From Nocardia tenerifensis NBRC 101015 (GTDB taxonomy: Bacteria > Actinomycetota > Actinomycetes > Mycobacteriales > Mycobacteriaceae), in assembly GCF_000308715.1 (NCBI RefSeq), contig NZ_BAGH01000418.1, positions 1 to 64,000 of the forward strand: DNA of 64,000 nt. The letters are read 5' to 3'. Numbering within the stretch: position 1 is the stretch's first letter; each line of letters starts with the position of its first letter. Of the stretch, positions 1 to 8,002 are shown in pieces. The notes beneath the pieces were generated by a model. The model was not told the DNA's origin, did not search any database, and saw only the letters and a program-made list of their open reading frames with translations. Made by a program: the position numbers and the translations under genes.

Positions 1-411
1 CAGCCGCCAGCCTGTGCCGCGGCGGTACACCTCGAGGCAGATGAGCGCCGCCTCCCCCGCCGACGGCGTGACCACGAATTCCGCTGCCGCCCGGTCGTTC
101 TCGGACAGGGTCGCGGTCACCGTGCCGAGGCCGCCGGGGCGCCCGGGGACGGCCGGGTCGGCGCTGACCACGAGCAGCACCGCCTTGGCGTCGCCGCGCA
201 CCTCGGGCAGCGCGACGGTCACCTCGTCCTTGTCCAGCCGCACCCCCGGCGCGCTCGGCTGGTTGTAGAAGACGAAGTCCTCCGGGGCGAAAACCTTCAG
301 GTTCTCCGCCACCACCAGCGCCGAAACATCCAGCGCCGCATCGGCTTTCGCGCCGAAGCGAACGACATCACCGGTCAGCGGCACGTTCTGACCGGCCTTG
401 AGTTGAATCAC
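1..411 (-). CDS. TerD-family stress protein, 3' part outside window
   Basis: The gene runs leftward off the window edge, so only the first 137 residues are visible. It starts at a GTG (411-409) about 30 bases after the stop of the upstream TerD gene, so the two are probably co-transcribed. The visible part has the N-terminal TerD fold pattern: KAGQNVPLTGD near the start, a DVSALVV strand, and the EDFVFYNQPS motif around residue 50, followed by EVYRR near residue 130. TerD proteins are small beta-sandwich Ca2+-binding proteins linked to tellurite, phage and envelope stress responses. The start is inferred from the family pattern; a TTG slightly upstream is possible. The missing C-terminus leaves open whether a second domain follows. 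Confidence 0.85.
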   Translation of the reverse strand, partial: MIQLKAGQNVPLTGDVVRFGAKADAALDVSALVVAENLKVFAPEDFVFYNQPSAPGVRLDKDEVTVALPEVRGDAKAVLLVVSADPAVPGRPGGLGTVTATLSENDRAAAEFVVTPSAGEAALICLEVYRRGTGWRL

Positions 412-442
412 CTTGTCTACCTTGCTGTCAACGCCACCCAGA

Positions 443-1867
443 TCACGCGTGCTGGAGAAACCGGCCCAGGTGCGGCACCGCCTCGCCGGGGTGCTTGGCC
501 GCGAAGCCCTCGCCGAGCGCCTGCAGCTTCCAGTCGTTGCCGACCCGGAAGACCTTGGCCATCGCCATCGCGGTGAACGGCATGCCGCCGGCCAGGGTGT
601 ACCTGGCCAACTCGGCGTTGGTCGTGCCGTCGACCAAGCGGCAGAACGCATTCTGGATCTGCTCGAAGGTGTGGCCCTTGTAGGAGGTCACGATGAACAC
701 CAGCGTGCTCACGTGCGCGGGGATGCGGGTGAGATCGACCAGGATCACCTCGTCGTCGCCCTCGCCCTCGCCGGTGAGGTTGTCGCCCTGGTGCCGGATC
801 GAGCCGTCCTTCGAGGTCAGCTGGCCGTAGTAGGCGACGTCCACCGGGTTCGTGTCGGCGAACATGACCACCGACGCGTCGAGATCCACGTCGACGGTGC
901 GGTTGCCGAACATGCCTCGATTGCGCACCGGGTCCCAGCCGAGGCCCATCTTGACGAAGGTCAGCGCGGCGCCGCCCTCCTTGCGCAGGGTGACCCGCTG
1001 GCCCTTGACCAGGCTGACCGGGCGGTCCTTGCTCAGGCTCACCTCGGCGGGCGGCTGCTGCGGCGCCGGCTGTCCCGGCGGCGGGTAACCACCCTGGCCG
1101 GGCGGCGGGTAACCGCCCTGCGGGGGCGGCGGATAGCCGCCGGGGCCGGGCGGCGGCGGGTAACCGGGGCCGGGCGGCGGGTAGCCCCCGGTCGGCGCGT
1201 ACTGCGGATCCTGTTGCGCCGGATAGGCGGGCGTGGTCGGCGGCGGGTAGTTCGGCGCGGGCTGGGTGGGGTACGCCGGCGGCTGCTGGGCCGGGTAGGC
1301 GGGCGGCGGCGCGGGCTGAGCCTGCGGCGCGGGCTGACTCTGCGGTGCGGGCTGGGCCGGCGAGTCGTCGACGGTCACGCCGTGATCGGTGACCAGCGCG
1401 GCGAAACCGCCCGCGTAACCCTGCCCGACGGCGCGCACCTTCCAGCTGCCCTGGCGGCGGTACAGTTCGAGCGCGATGACGATCGACTCGGTGTTCAAGC
1501 CCTCGATCCGGTACTCGTACAACTGATTACCGGCCGCGTCCGAGACGATCGCCGTCGGCGCGGGGAACCGGCCGAAATTGGCGTTCGCGTCGTCCAGCGT
1601 GATGACCGCGCGGATCTGCGCGATATCGGCGGGTACCGCGTTCAACGACACCGCGAGCGAGGCGGGCTGCCCGGCCGGCGCCGGCTGTAGATTGACGCCG
1701 GGTCCGCTCGGCTGGTTGAAGAAGACGAAGTCGGCGTCGCTGCGGACCTTGCCCTGCTCGGTGACCAAGAGCGCGGACAGATCCGCGGGCGCCGTGAGCT
1801 GGACGGAGACCACCACGTCGTTCGTGGCCAGCGGACCGTTTTGGCCCTTGGCGAGTGTTGCGGACAA
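443..1867 (-). CDS. Tandem TerD-domain protein with Pro/Gly/Tyr-rich linker
   Basis: This 474-residue protein contains two TerD domains. The first (about residues 1-165) has GQNGPLATNDVVVS and the DFVFFNQPSGPG motif. A low-complexity linker of about 110 residues, rich in PAPQ, YPAQQ and GGYPPPG units, leads to a second domain (about 281-474) with the SLVKGQRVTLRK start, the DLDASVVMF Ca2+-site-like strand and GEGEGDDE. Start is a TTG at 1867-1865 with GAAGGG just upstream. It is divergent from the AIM24 run at 2051 and upstream of the TerD gene at 411. The linker resembles those of surface or assembly-forming actinobacterial proteins, but no signal peptide is visible, so it is probably cytoplasmic. 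The molecular role of TerD proteins remains unresolved. Confidence 0.9.
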   Translation of the reverse strand: MSATLAKGQNGPLATNDVVVSVQLTAPADLSALLVTEQGKVRSDADFVFFNQPSGPGVNLQPAPAGQPASLAVSLNAVPADIAQIRAVITLDDANANFGRFPAPTAIVSDAAGNQLYEYRIEGLNTESIVIALELYRRQGSWKVRAVGQGYAGGFAALVTDHGVTVDDSPAQPAPQSQPAPQAQPAPPPAYPAQQPPAYPTQPAPNYPPPTTPAYPAQQDPQYAPTGGYPPPGPGYPPPPGPGGYPPPPQGGYPPPGQGGYPPPGQPAPQQPPAEVSLSKDRPVSLVKGQRVTLRKEGGAALTFVKMGLGWDPVRNRGMFGNRTVDVDLDASVVMFADTNPVDVAYYGQLTSKDGSIRHQGDNLTGEGEGDDEVILVDLTRIPAHVSTLVFIVTSYKGHTFEQIQNAFCRLVDGTTNAELARYTLAGGMPFTAMAMAKVFRVGNDWKLQALGEGFAAKHPGEAVPHLGRFLQHA

Positions 1868-2050
1868 GTTAGACCCTTCGCTTGTCGGTGCGTTCGAGTG
1901 CCACTCTACGAGAAACGCGCGGTCGGCGGTTCGGGTAAAGGCGTCGACGGTCCGGGCAGTCGCCGAGGTGATCGGTTAATGTGTCGACACGCAGTTGGAA
2001 TGTGGTGCCTTTCCATGTTCCCGAACGAGACAGCAGGCAGAACACTTTCC

Positions 2051-2674
2051 ATGGCGCAACTGTTCGAACAATCCAAGAAGGTGATCGAGGCCCATCTCGC
2101 GGGCACCACTCTTCGCGCGATTTCCGGCTCGATGATCGCCTACGAAGGCAACGTGCAGTTCAAGGCGGCCGGTTTCGGCGGCGGCGACGGCGTGCTCGCC
2201 GGGCTCAAGCGCCGCGCCACCGGCGAGAAACTCTCGCTGATGGAGTGCGCCGGCCACGGGCGGGTCTTCTTCGCGGTGAACGGTCAGCACGTCACCGTGG
2301 TCAATCTGAACAACGAGACGCTGCAGGTGGAGTCGCAGCAACTGCTCGCGTTCGCCGGAAACCTGCGCACCGACGTGCGTTTCGCCGGCGTGCGTGGCGC
2401 GTCGACCGGGGCAGGCCTGTTCACCACGACGGTGTCGGGCCAGGGGCAGGTCGCGCTGCTGTCGGCGGGCGGGCCGCTGATCCACCTGGAGGTGTCGCCG
2501 CAGTACCCGCTGATCGTCGATCCGGACGCGTTCGTCGCGGCGCGCGGCAACCTCAATCAGTCCTTCGTCACCGACGTGTCCTGGCGCACGCTCGTCGGCC
2601 AGGACGCGGGCGAGGCGTTCTCGCTGCGCTGGGACGGCCAGGGCGTGGTGTTGATCCAGCCGGCGGAACGGTAA
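2051..2674 (+). CDS. AIM24 / TIGR00266 family protein (first of three)
   Basis: A 207-residue beta-rich protein of the AIM24 family, recognised from the SGSMIAYEGNVQFKA start, the VTVVNLNNETLQVE middle segment and the IVDPDAFVAARGNL pattern followed by the SLRWDGQGVVLIQP ending. The open frame extends upstream to 1841, but ATG 2051 (MAQLFEQSKK) gives the family-typical N-terminus. The next gene starts 10 bases downstream, so this is the head of a three-gene AIM24 operon. Family members form double-psi beta sheet folds. Bacterial ones have no established biochemical role but often lie beside TerD genes, as here. The divergent promoter with the tandem TerD gene lies in about 1868-2050. Confidence 0.85.
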   Translation: MAQLFEQSKKVIEAHLAGTTLRAISGSMIAYEGNVQFKAAGFGGGDGVLAGLKRRATGEKLSLMECAGHGRVFFAVNGQHVTVVNLNNETLQVESQQLLAFAGNLRTDVRFAGVRGASTGAGLFTTTVSGQGQVALLSAGGPLIHLEVSPQYPLIVDPDAFVAARGNLNQSFVTDVSWRTLVGQDAGEAFSLRWDGQGVVLIQPAER

Positions 2675-2684
2675 GGGCGAGCGG

Positions 2685-3380
2685 ATGTTCGAGAAGGTCA
2701 ACGGCAAGGTCGTCAAGGTCAATGTCGGGATGGCGGGCGGCGTGGTCGCCCGCACCGGCGCGATGCTGTTCTACACCGGCGATGTTTCCTTTGCGCCGCA
2801 CCAGATTCCGGGCGGCCAGGGCATGGGTGGCGGCGGCTTGATGCGGATGGCCGGCCGGATGATGGCAGGCGAGCACGAGATGACCATGCTCGCGCAGGGC
2901 AGCGGCGAGGTGCACTACGGATTCGCCGGCCTGGAGGTGCACGTCGTGCACATGCAGCCGGGCGCGGTGCTGCGGGTGGAGGCGTCGCGGCTGCTCGCCA
3001 ACACCGCGGGGCTGCAGAGTTCGGTTGTGTCGGTGATGAGTTCGGGCGGCGGGGGCGGTGGCGGCGGGTTGATGGGCGCGCTGCGCGGCGCCGCGTCCGG
3101 CGCGCTGACCGGCCAGGGCATGTTCACCACGCAGCTGTCCGGGCAGGGCGCCGCGGTGCTGCTCGCGCACGGCGGCTTCCTGGAACTCCAAGTGGGCGGG
3201 CCCAATCCGATCGTGGTCGATCCGCAGGCGTTCGTCGCCGCGTACGGCAATGTGCAGACCGAACTGAAGACGGCGCTCAGCTGGCGCGACGCGGTGGGCC
3301 GTGGTTCGGGTGAGGCCATGCAGTTGCACTGCGTCGGACAGGGTGTCGTGTACGTACAGGCCTCGGAAGAGAAGTTGTGA
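2685..3380 (+). CDS. AIM24 / TIGR00266 family protein (second of three)
   Basis: A 231-residue AIM24-type protein. The N-terminus (VNGKVVKVNVGMAGG, then RTGAMLFYTGDVSF) and the IVVDPQAFVAAYGNV pattern repeat the layout of its neighbours. It differs by two glycine-rich insertions (GGQGMGGGG near residue 47 and a GGGGGGGG run near residue 125). It ends VVYVQASEEKL and its TGA overlaps the GTG of the third AIM24 gene, which implies translational coupling. The three paralogues are divergent enough to be separate subfamilies rather than recent duplicates. Function is not established; any heteromeric assembly is an inference from co-translation. Confidence 0.85.
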   Translation: MFEKVNGKVVKVNVGMAGGVVARTGAMLFYTGDVSFAPHQIPGGQGMGGGGLMRMAGRMMAGEHEMTMLAQGSGEVHYGFAGLEVHVVHMQPGAVLRVEASRLLANTAGLQSSVVSVMSSGGGGGGGGLMGALRGAASGALTGQGMFTTQLSGQGAAVLLAHGGFLELQVGGPNPIVVDPQAFVAAYGNVQTELKTALSWRDAVGRGSGEAMQLHCVGQGVVYVQASEEKL

Positions 3381-4147
3381 TCATGCCCGAAATCCTGAAT
3401 CCGATGAATCTCGGTGCGAGCGACAACCTTCCGGGAAACAGCTACGCCTACTGCATCGACCTGACCAAGCCCTGGTTCATGCGCAAGGGCGCGATGATCG
3501 CCTACTACGGCGACATGCGATTCCAGATGCTGACCCACGGCCTGCAGGGCGGGCTGCTGCACATGGTCGCGCAGCAGTTCTCGGCCCCGCTGTTCACCGG
3601 CGACTACGTGGTGGCCGAGGGGCACGGCAAGCTGATCATCGGCGACCGCGGCTACGACATCAACTCCTACGACCTCGAGGACAACGGCAACCTCACCATC
3701 CGCGCCGCCAACCTGCTCGCGTTCGAACCGGGGCTCTCGCTCAACCAGTCCATCGTGCCCGGCTTCCTCACCCTGATCGGCACCGGCAAGTTCCTCGCCT
3801 CCTCTAACGGCCCGGTCATGTTCGCCGAGCCGCCGCTGCGGGTGGACCCGGAGGCCCTGGTCGGCTGGGCGGACTGCCCCTCCCCCAGCCACCACTACGA
3901 CCAGCGCTGGATCTCGAGCTTCCTCGCCGCGGGCGCCGCCCGCTTCGGCGTCAACTCCGGCGAGGAGCGTCAGTTCGACTTCACCGGCGCGGGCACCGTA
4001 CTCATCCAATCCAGCGAGAAGGTGCTCAGCGACGCCATGCTGGTGCGCACCATCGAGGGCCAGATCCAGAGCGGCATCACGCCGAGCGGACTGCAGCGTT
4101 TGCAAGGCGTCATCGCTCAGCAGCTGGGTGGGCAGCAGGGCTACTGA
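3377..4147 (+). CDS. AIM24 family protein (third of three)
   Basis: A 256-residue AIM24-like protein with YCIDLTKPWFMRKGAM and AYYGDMRFQ near the N-terminus, a GHGKLIIGDRG core strand and the GAGTVLIQSSEKVL ending shared by the family. It has a C-terminal extension of about 40 residues that is probably helical. The GTG at 3377 overlaps the previous stop by four bases (GTGA); an ATG at 3383 is an alternative start. It is the last gene before a strong inverted repeat at 4154-4185, which probably ends the operon. Role unknown beyond association with TerD loci. Confidence 0.85.
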   Translation: MIMPEILNPMNLGASDNLPGNSYAYCIDLTKPWFMRKGAMIAYYGDMRFQMLTHGLQGGLLHMVAQQFSAPLFTGDYVVAEGHGKLIIGDRGYDINSYDLEDNGNLTIRAANLLAFEPGLSLNQSIVPGFLTLIGTGKFLASSNGPVMFAEPPLRVDPEALVGWADCPSPSHHYDQRWISSFLAAGAARFGVNSGEERQFDFTGAGTVLIQSSEKVLSDAMLVRTIEGQIQSGITPSGLQRLQGVIAQQLGGQQGY

Positions 4148-4153
4148 GCGGGC

Positions 4154-4185
4154 GGACGACCCGGGAATCATTCTCCGGGTCGTCC
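4154..4185 (+). terminator. Terminator-like hairpin after the AIM24 operon
   Basis: An 11-bp perfect stem (GGACGACCCGG pairing with CCGGGTCGTCC) with a 10-base loop lies six bases after the third AIM24 stop codon. There is no long T-run, as is common for actinobacterial terminators. Confidence 0.7.
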
Positions 4186-4251
4186 ATTCGACGGACTCAG
4201 GGACGTTCGACGCGGGGTTAGTTTTCCGGCAGGACACTGCTGGGAGGCATC

Positions 4252-4956
4252 GTGAGTATCGGACTGATGATCGGCATCATCGCCGGGGCGATCGTATTGA
4301 TCGTGAAGCGGTTCATGGGTGAGCCGGTGGACGCGCGGGATACCTTCCTGACGCCGTTGATCCTGGTCGGGGTCGGTGTCTACAGCGTGACCAAGGTCGA
4401 CGACCTCGGCGGGATCGACATCGTCTGGCTGGTCGTCGGCGGCGTCGTGGGTATCGCGTTCGGGGCGGTGCGCGGCACCACCACCGTGCTGTTCGCCCGC
4501 GACGGGCATCTGTGGCAGCGCTACACCGTGAAAACCCTTGTGGTGTGGGCGGTCTCGGCGATCGCCGGTTTCGGGATCACTCTGCTCGGGCACGCGACGG
4601 GGATGCATCACGACGCCAAGCCGATCACGCTGTCGATCGGCATCGGCATGCTCGGCGAGATGCTCACCCTCGGTCTGCGCGCGCTGTCCACCGGCGTTCC
4701 GTTCGCGCCCGACAAGAAGTCCGGCTCCTATGGCCAACGCGGAGAGAGCAATTCGTATCTCGACCGGTTCCTCGACAATCTCGGGCATCCGGGCACGGCG
4801 CGTGAGACCGGCGACTCGGGCCAGCCGCCGCGACGCGACGCACCGGATCAGTACCTGCGCAAACCCACCGACGCGCAGCATCCGCGCATCGATCGTTCAC
4901 CTACGCTGCGCGACGGTCTCGACTGGCTCAACCAATTCCGGGACCGCAGAGCATGA
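4252..4956 (+). CDS. Four-to-five-pass membrane protein, DUF1453/CcdC-like
   Basis: A 234-residue protein whose first about 150 residues are membrane segments (IGLMIGIIAGAIVLIV, a second around 34-45, VWLVVGGVVGIAFGA, VVWAVSAIAGFGITLLG and one around 130-145). A polar C-terminal tail of about 80 residues follows. The order of segments and the RGTTTVLFARDGHLW turn resemble DUF1453/CcdC-type proteins, but this is a pattern judgement only. GTG 4252 is preceded by GGGAGG at good spacing. It follows the AIM24 terminator and converges with the epimerase gene. No function is assigned. Confidence 0.75.
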   Translation: MSIGLMIGIIAGAIVLIVKRFMGEPVDARDTFLTPLILVGVGVYSVTKVDDLGGIDIVWLVVGGVVGIAFGAVRGTTTVLFARDGHLWQRYTVKTLVVWAVSAIAGFGITLLGHATGMHHDAKPITLSIGIGMLGEMLTLGLRALSTGVPFAPDKKSGSYGQRGESNSYLDRFLDNLGHPGTARETGDSGQPPRRDAPDQYLRKPTDAQHPRIDRSPTLRDGLDWLNQFRDRRA

Positions 4957-4963
4957 TCGACGA

Positions 4964-5890
4964 TCACGTCCTCTGGCGCGACAGCCAAGCATCGCGGAGA
5001 ATCGCGGCAATATCGGAAAACTTTGGCTCCCAGCCCAATTCACGCCGCGCCCGGTCGACGTCGCCGATCAGTCGGGGCGGCTCCGGCACCGCCGCACCAT
5101 GTCCGACGGCGATCGTACGACCGGTCAGGCGGGTCGCCTCGGCGACGAGTTCGCTGACACTGACCCCGATGCCGCTACCGATGTTGTACCGGCGGCACGC
5201 ACCGGGCTCCGGCAGGTGCGCGACCGCCGCCGCGAAAGCCCTTGCGGCGTCGTCGATGTGCACATAGTCCCGGACGACGGACCCGTCGCCGTTGATCGAC
5301 AGGCACGAACCCTCGCCCGCCGCCGCCAGCACGCGCGGCACGATTCTGGTCGGGTCCGGATCGTCGCCGCCCGCGATATTGAACAGCCGCAACACCACCG
5401 CGCCCAGCCGACCCGTGGACGCCTGCGCGGCGATCACCGACTCGGCGGCCTGTTTGCTCGCCGCGTACGGATGGGGCGGCCGGTCCGGCAGATCCTCGGT
5501 CATCGGCTGCCGCTCCGGCGTGCCGTAGATCGACGCCGTCGACGCGAAGACCAGCTTGTTCACCCCCGCCGCCGCCATCGCCCGCAGCAGCGAGACGGTG
5601 CCGCCGACATTGACCTCGTAGTAGCGCAGCGGGTCGTCGAGCGATTCGCGGACGCGGGTCAGCCCGGCCAGATGGCACACCGCGTCGACCTCCCGGACCG
5701 CCGCGGTCACCGCCTCGGTGTCGAGCAGGTCGGCGGTCTGAACCGGAACTCCCCGCGGCACCCGCGCCCGCGCACCATGCACCAGCCCTGCCACTTCGTG
5801 ACCATCGGCCCGCAACGCCTCGACCACCGCGCCGCCGAGGTACCCGTTCGCTCCCGTCACCAGTACACGCACCGGGCCATTGTCGGTCAC
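4964..5890 (-). CDS. NAD-dependent epimerase/dehydratase (extended SDR)
   Basis: A 308-residue extended short-chain dehydrogenase. The N-terminal Rossmann motif TGANGYLGG binds NAD(P), DLLDTEAV gives the adenine-site acid, and PYAASKQAAE supplies the catalytic Tyr-xxx-Lys. The ADGHEVAGLVHG and RYEVN-like segments fit UDP-glucose-4-epimerase-type proteins, so a nucleotide sugar is the likely substrate (inference). The GTG start overlaps the stop of the upstream MBL-fold gene by four bases (GTGA), which decides this start over an ATG-like codon further upstream and implies coupled translation. The substrate cannot be named from sequence. Confidence 0.85.
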   Translation of the reverse strand: MTDNGPVRVLVTGANGYLGGAVVEALRADGHEVAGLVHGARARVPRGVPVQTADLLDTEAVTAAVREVDAVCHLAGLTRVRESLDDPLRYYEVNVGGTVSLLRAMAAAGVNKLVFASTASIYGTPERQPMTEDLPDRPPHPYAASKQAAESVIAAQASTGRLGAVVLRLFNIAGGDDPDPTRIVPRVLAAAGEGSCLSINGDGSVVRDYVHIDDAARAFAAAVAHLPEPGACRRYNIGSGIGVSVSELVAEATRLTGRTIAVGHGAAVPEPPRLIGDVDRARRELGWEPKFSDIAAILRDAWLSRQRT

Positions 5891-6684
5891 CGGTAACCGG
5901 CGAACTCCCACGGATCGTGCGCGCTGAACACCGAGACCTCCTCGCCGTGCTCACGGACGAGTTCGCGCAGCCGAGCCTGGGTGCCGACCCGGAGATCGTG
6001 GTGTACCTCCGAGGTGGTCTGCACAATGTCCATGATCGGGTGCGGATGGTGCCGCTGCTCCAGTTCGCGGTGGTAGTAGTAGGCGTCGCCGCTGTGCAGC
6101 AGCCAGCGTTCGCCGTCGCGCACCGCGACCCCGGCGTGCCCGGCGGTGTGTCCGCCGAGCGGGATCAATCTGAAATCGTCTGGCAGCCCCCGCAATCGGG
6201 TAGAGGTGAAGCCGAACCAGTCCTCGCCCCGCTCGGGCGAGTAGGTGACCCAGCGCGGCTCGTGCGCCCAATGCGCGTCGCGGTAGCGGAAACTCGGCGC
6301 CTCGGCGAGCGCGGCCGCGAGCTCCGCCGCCAGCACATGAACCTCGGCCTGGGGGAAATCGGGCAGGCCGCCGCAGTGGTCCACGTCGAGGTGGGTCAGG
6401 ACGATGTGGCGGACGTCCGCGGGCTTGTAGCCGAGGCGCGCGACCTGCCGGATCGCCGTCTCCTCCTCGTCCAGTAGCGGCTGCGCCATGGCGACCCAGT
6501 CCGCGCCGAGCGTGCCTGCCGGATCGCGAACGTCGTCCAGGCCTATCCCCGTCTCGACGAGAACCAGTCCGGCGGCGTCGGTCTCGACCAGCAGGCAATG
6601 GTTGACCGCGTGCGCCGGCGACGGCCCCGGGTAGGTGGCCTCGATCTGTCGCACGGACCCGCAGTTGAGGTGATGAATCGTCAT
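5887..6684 (-). CDS. MBL-fold metallohydrolase, lactonase-like
   Basis: A 265-residue metallo-beta-lactamase-fold hydrolase. The zinc-binding motif THLDVDHCGG and a downstream HTAGHAG histidine are present, and the layout resembles N-acyl-homoserine lactonase-type enzymes. ATG 6684 (MTIHHLNCGS) is preferred over an upstream in-frame start because the upstream start would read through the operator dyad. It is transcribed divergently from a MerR-family regulator only 46 bases away, with a 22-bp dyad between them, so control by that regulator is likely. The substrate is unknown; quorum-quenching activity is a possibility, not a conclusion. Confidence 0.85.
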   Translation of the reverse strand: MTIHHLNCGSVRQIEATYPGPSPAHAVNHCLLVETDAAGLVLVETGIGLDDVRDPAGTLGADWVAMAQPLLDEEETAIRQVARLGYKPADVRHIVLTHLDVDHCGGLPDFPQAEVHVLAAELAAALAEAPSFRYRDAHWAHEPRWVTYSPERGEDWFGFTSTRLRGLPDDFRLIPLGGHTAGHAGVAVRDGERWLLHSGDAYYYHRELEQRHHPHPIMDIVQTTSEVHHDLRVGTQARLRELVREHGEEVSVFSAHDPWEFAGYR

Positions 6685-6698
6685 GCCGGGTAGTCTCC

Positions 6699-6720
6699 GA
6701 CTTAAAGCGCGCTTCAAGTC
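6699..6720. promoter_or_regulatory. MerR-type operator dyad
   Basis: The 22-bp inverted repeat GACTTAAAGCG/CGCTTCAAGTC has a single mismatched pair and fills the gap between the MBL hydrolase and merR-like genes. Its position next to the regulator gene suggests the regulator binds here and controls both directions. Confidence 0.75.
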
Positions 6721-6730
6721 AAGGAGAGCA

Positions 6731-7153
6731 ATGACCGACACCCTGCTCGATATCGCCGAGGTCGCCGCGGCGTCCGGGCTCGCGCCGTCCGCCTTGCGGT
6801 TCTACGAGAAGCGCGGGCTCATCACACCGGCGGGCCGCAACGGCCTGCGTCGCACCTTCCGGCCCGATGTGCTCGGCCGCCTCGCGCTGGTCTCCTGTGC
6901 CCGCGGCGCCGGCTTCACCATCGCCGAGATCGCCGGATTCCTGCGGGCCACCCCCAGCGACACCGAGTTACGCGCGGGCATGGCCCGCAAGGCGCGGGAA
7001 CTGGACGAGGACATCGCCAGGCTCACCCGCATGCGCGACAGTCTGCGCCACGCCTCCACCTGCACGCACGAGCCACTGGTCGAATGCCCCGACTTCAAGA
7101 CGACCTTTGAGAACGCCACCGCGCCAGGGGATTTCGCGCGCAAGGCGGTGTAG
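6731..7153 (+). CDS. MerR-family transcriptional regulator
   Basis: A 140-residue MerR regulator. The winged helix-turn-helix is at about residues 6-75 (DIAEVAAASGL, LRFYEKRGLI, then RRTFRPDVLGRL), followed by a dimerising helix and a C-terminal segment with Cys/His residues (STCTHEPLVECPDF). These could bind a metal or sense oxidants. ATG 6731 has AAGGAG directly upstream; the frame extends further but would overlap the dyad operator. It is divergent from the MBL hydrolase it probably controls, and its stop nearly abuts the convergent HAD gene. Effector unknown. Confidence 0.88.
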   Translation: MTDTLLDIAEVAAASGLAPSALRFYEKRGLITPAGRNGLRRTFRPDVLGRLALVSCARGAGFTIAEIAGFLRATPSDTELRAGMARKARELDEDIARLTRMRDSLRHASTCTHEPLVECPDFKTTFENATAPGDFARKAV

Positions 7154-7156
7154 CTG

Positions 7157-8002
7157 CTATTCGGGCATCGGCGGGGAGCCCTTGATGAACCAGTTGATGA
7201 TCTCCTCGCCCGCGAGGATGCCGGTGGCGCGGGTGATGGTGAGATTCGGGTGCGTCCAGTTGAGGTGTTCGAGCTCGCCGTGCCTCGGGCGGATCGCGTA
7301 GTCGGCCGCGCGCAGCATCTCGGCGTCGAGCGCGCCGTCGCCGGCCGCGAAAGTCCGTGCCTCGTCGGCGAGTTCGCCGGACTCCAGGAGCCTGCGCCGA
7401 ACCTCGGCGACGGCGTGGCTCTTGCAGACGACGTCGGGCATGGCGTAGATCTTGCGACCCTGCTGGGAGGCGGACCAGCCGCGTTCCCGGCACCACGCGT
7501 CCCACTCGGCCAGGAAGCCCGCGGGCACCTCCTTGGGGCGCACGACCAGATAGCAGAACAGGTCGTCGGCCTCGCGAAACTTGCTGACCCACGAGTCGTC
7601 GATCCTGGTCCGCAGCTCGGCGGTGATCTCGGACAGGGTCGCGCCGCCCGCGCGCACCTTGGCGTCGATGTCGATGCGCCAGCGCAGATCGGGCACGCCG
7701 TCGACGAGGATATTGCCGCCGTTGCTCGTGATGGCGTAACGCCATGGGGCGCCGGGCAATCGGATGCGCGAGAACTGCTTGATGGTCCGGGTGGTCGTCG
7801 GGATCACCGCGGCGGGCTGGGTGAGGGTCTGCATGCGCAGCGCGGCCGCGGTCGTCATGAACGACAGCGGCGCGCCCTCCAGATGCTCCACGCAGACCGT
7901 CGGCACGTCGGCGTGCGCGCTGAAGGCGTTGCGGGAGTAGATCATTGTTCGATCGAGATCGGTGGCCACGAGCGAGTGTCTTCGTAGCCTGGATAAATCC
8001 AT
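7157..8002 (-). CDS. HAD-superfamily phosphatase of the Ter metabolite operon
   Basis: A 281-residue HAD hydrolase. Motif I DLDRT is at residues 15-19 (nucleophile Asp15, general acid Asp17), a Lys lies in CKSHAVAEV, and motif IV GDGALD is near the C-terminal third. The cap region resembles Cof/sucrose-phosphatase types. ATG 8002 overlaps the stop of the upstream phosphoribosyltransferase gene by one base (TGATG), fixing the start and implying coupling. As the last gene of the operon it probably removes a phosphate from the phosphoribosyl product proposed for Ter-linked pathways (inference from published genome-context predictions). It converges with merR with three bases between stops. Confidence 0.87.
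   Translation of the reverse strand: MDLSRLRRHSLVATDLDRTMIYSRNAFSAHADVPTVCVEHLEGAPLSFMTTAAALRMQTLTQPAAVIPTTTRTIKQFSRIRLPGAPWRYAITSNGGNILVDGVPDLRWRIDIDAKVRAGGATLSEITAELRTRIDDSWVSKFREADDLFCYLVVRPKEVPAGFLAEWDAWCRERGWSASQQGRKIYAMPDVVCKSHAVAEVRRRLLESGELADEARTFAAGDGALDAEMLRAADYAIRPRHGELEHLNWTHPNLTITRATGILAGEEIINWFIKGSPPMPE

Noticed and set aside
413-1690. Long plus-strand open frame opposite the tandem TerD gene
   Set aside because: Arg-, Val- and Ala-rich composition without motifs; it is a high-GC shadow of the recognised minus-strand gene.
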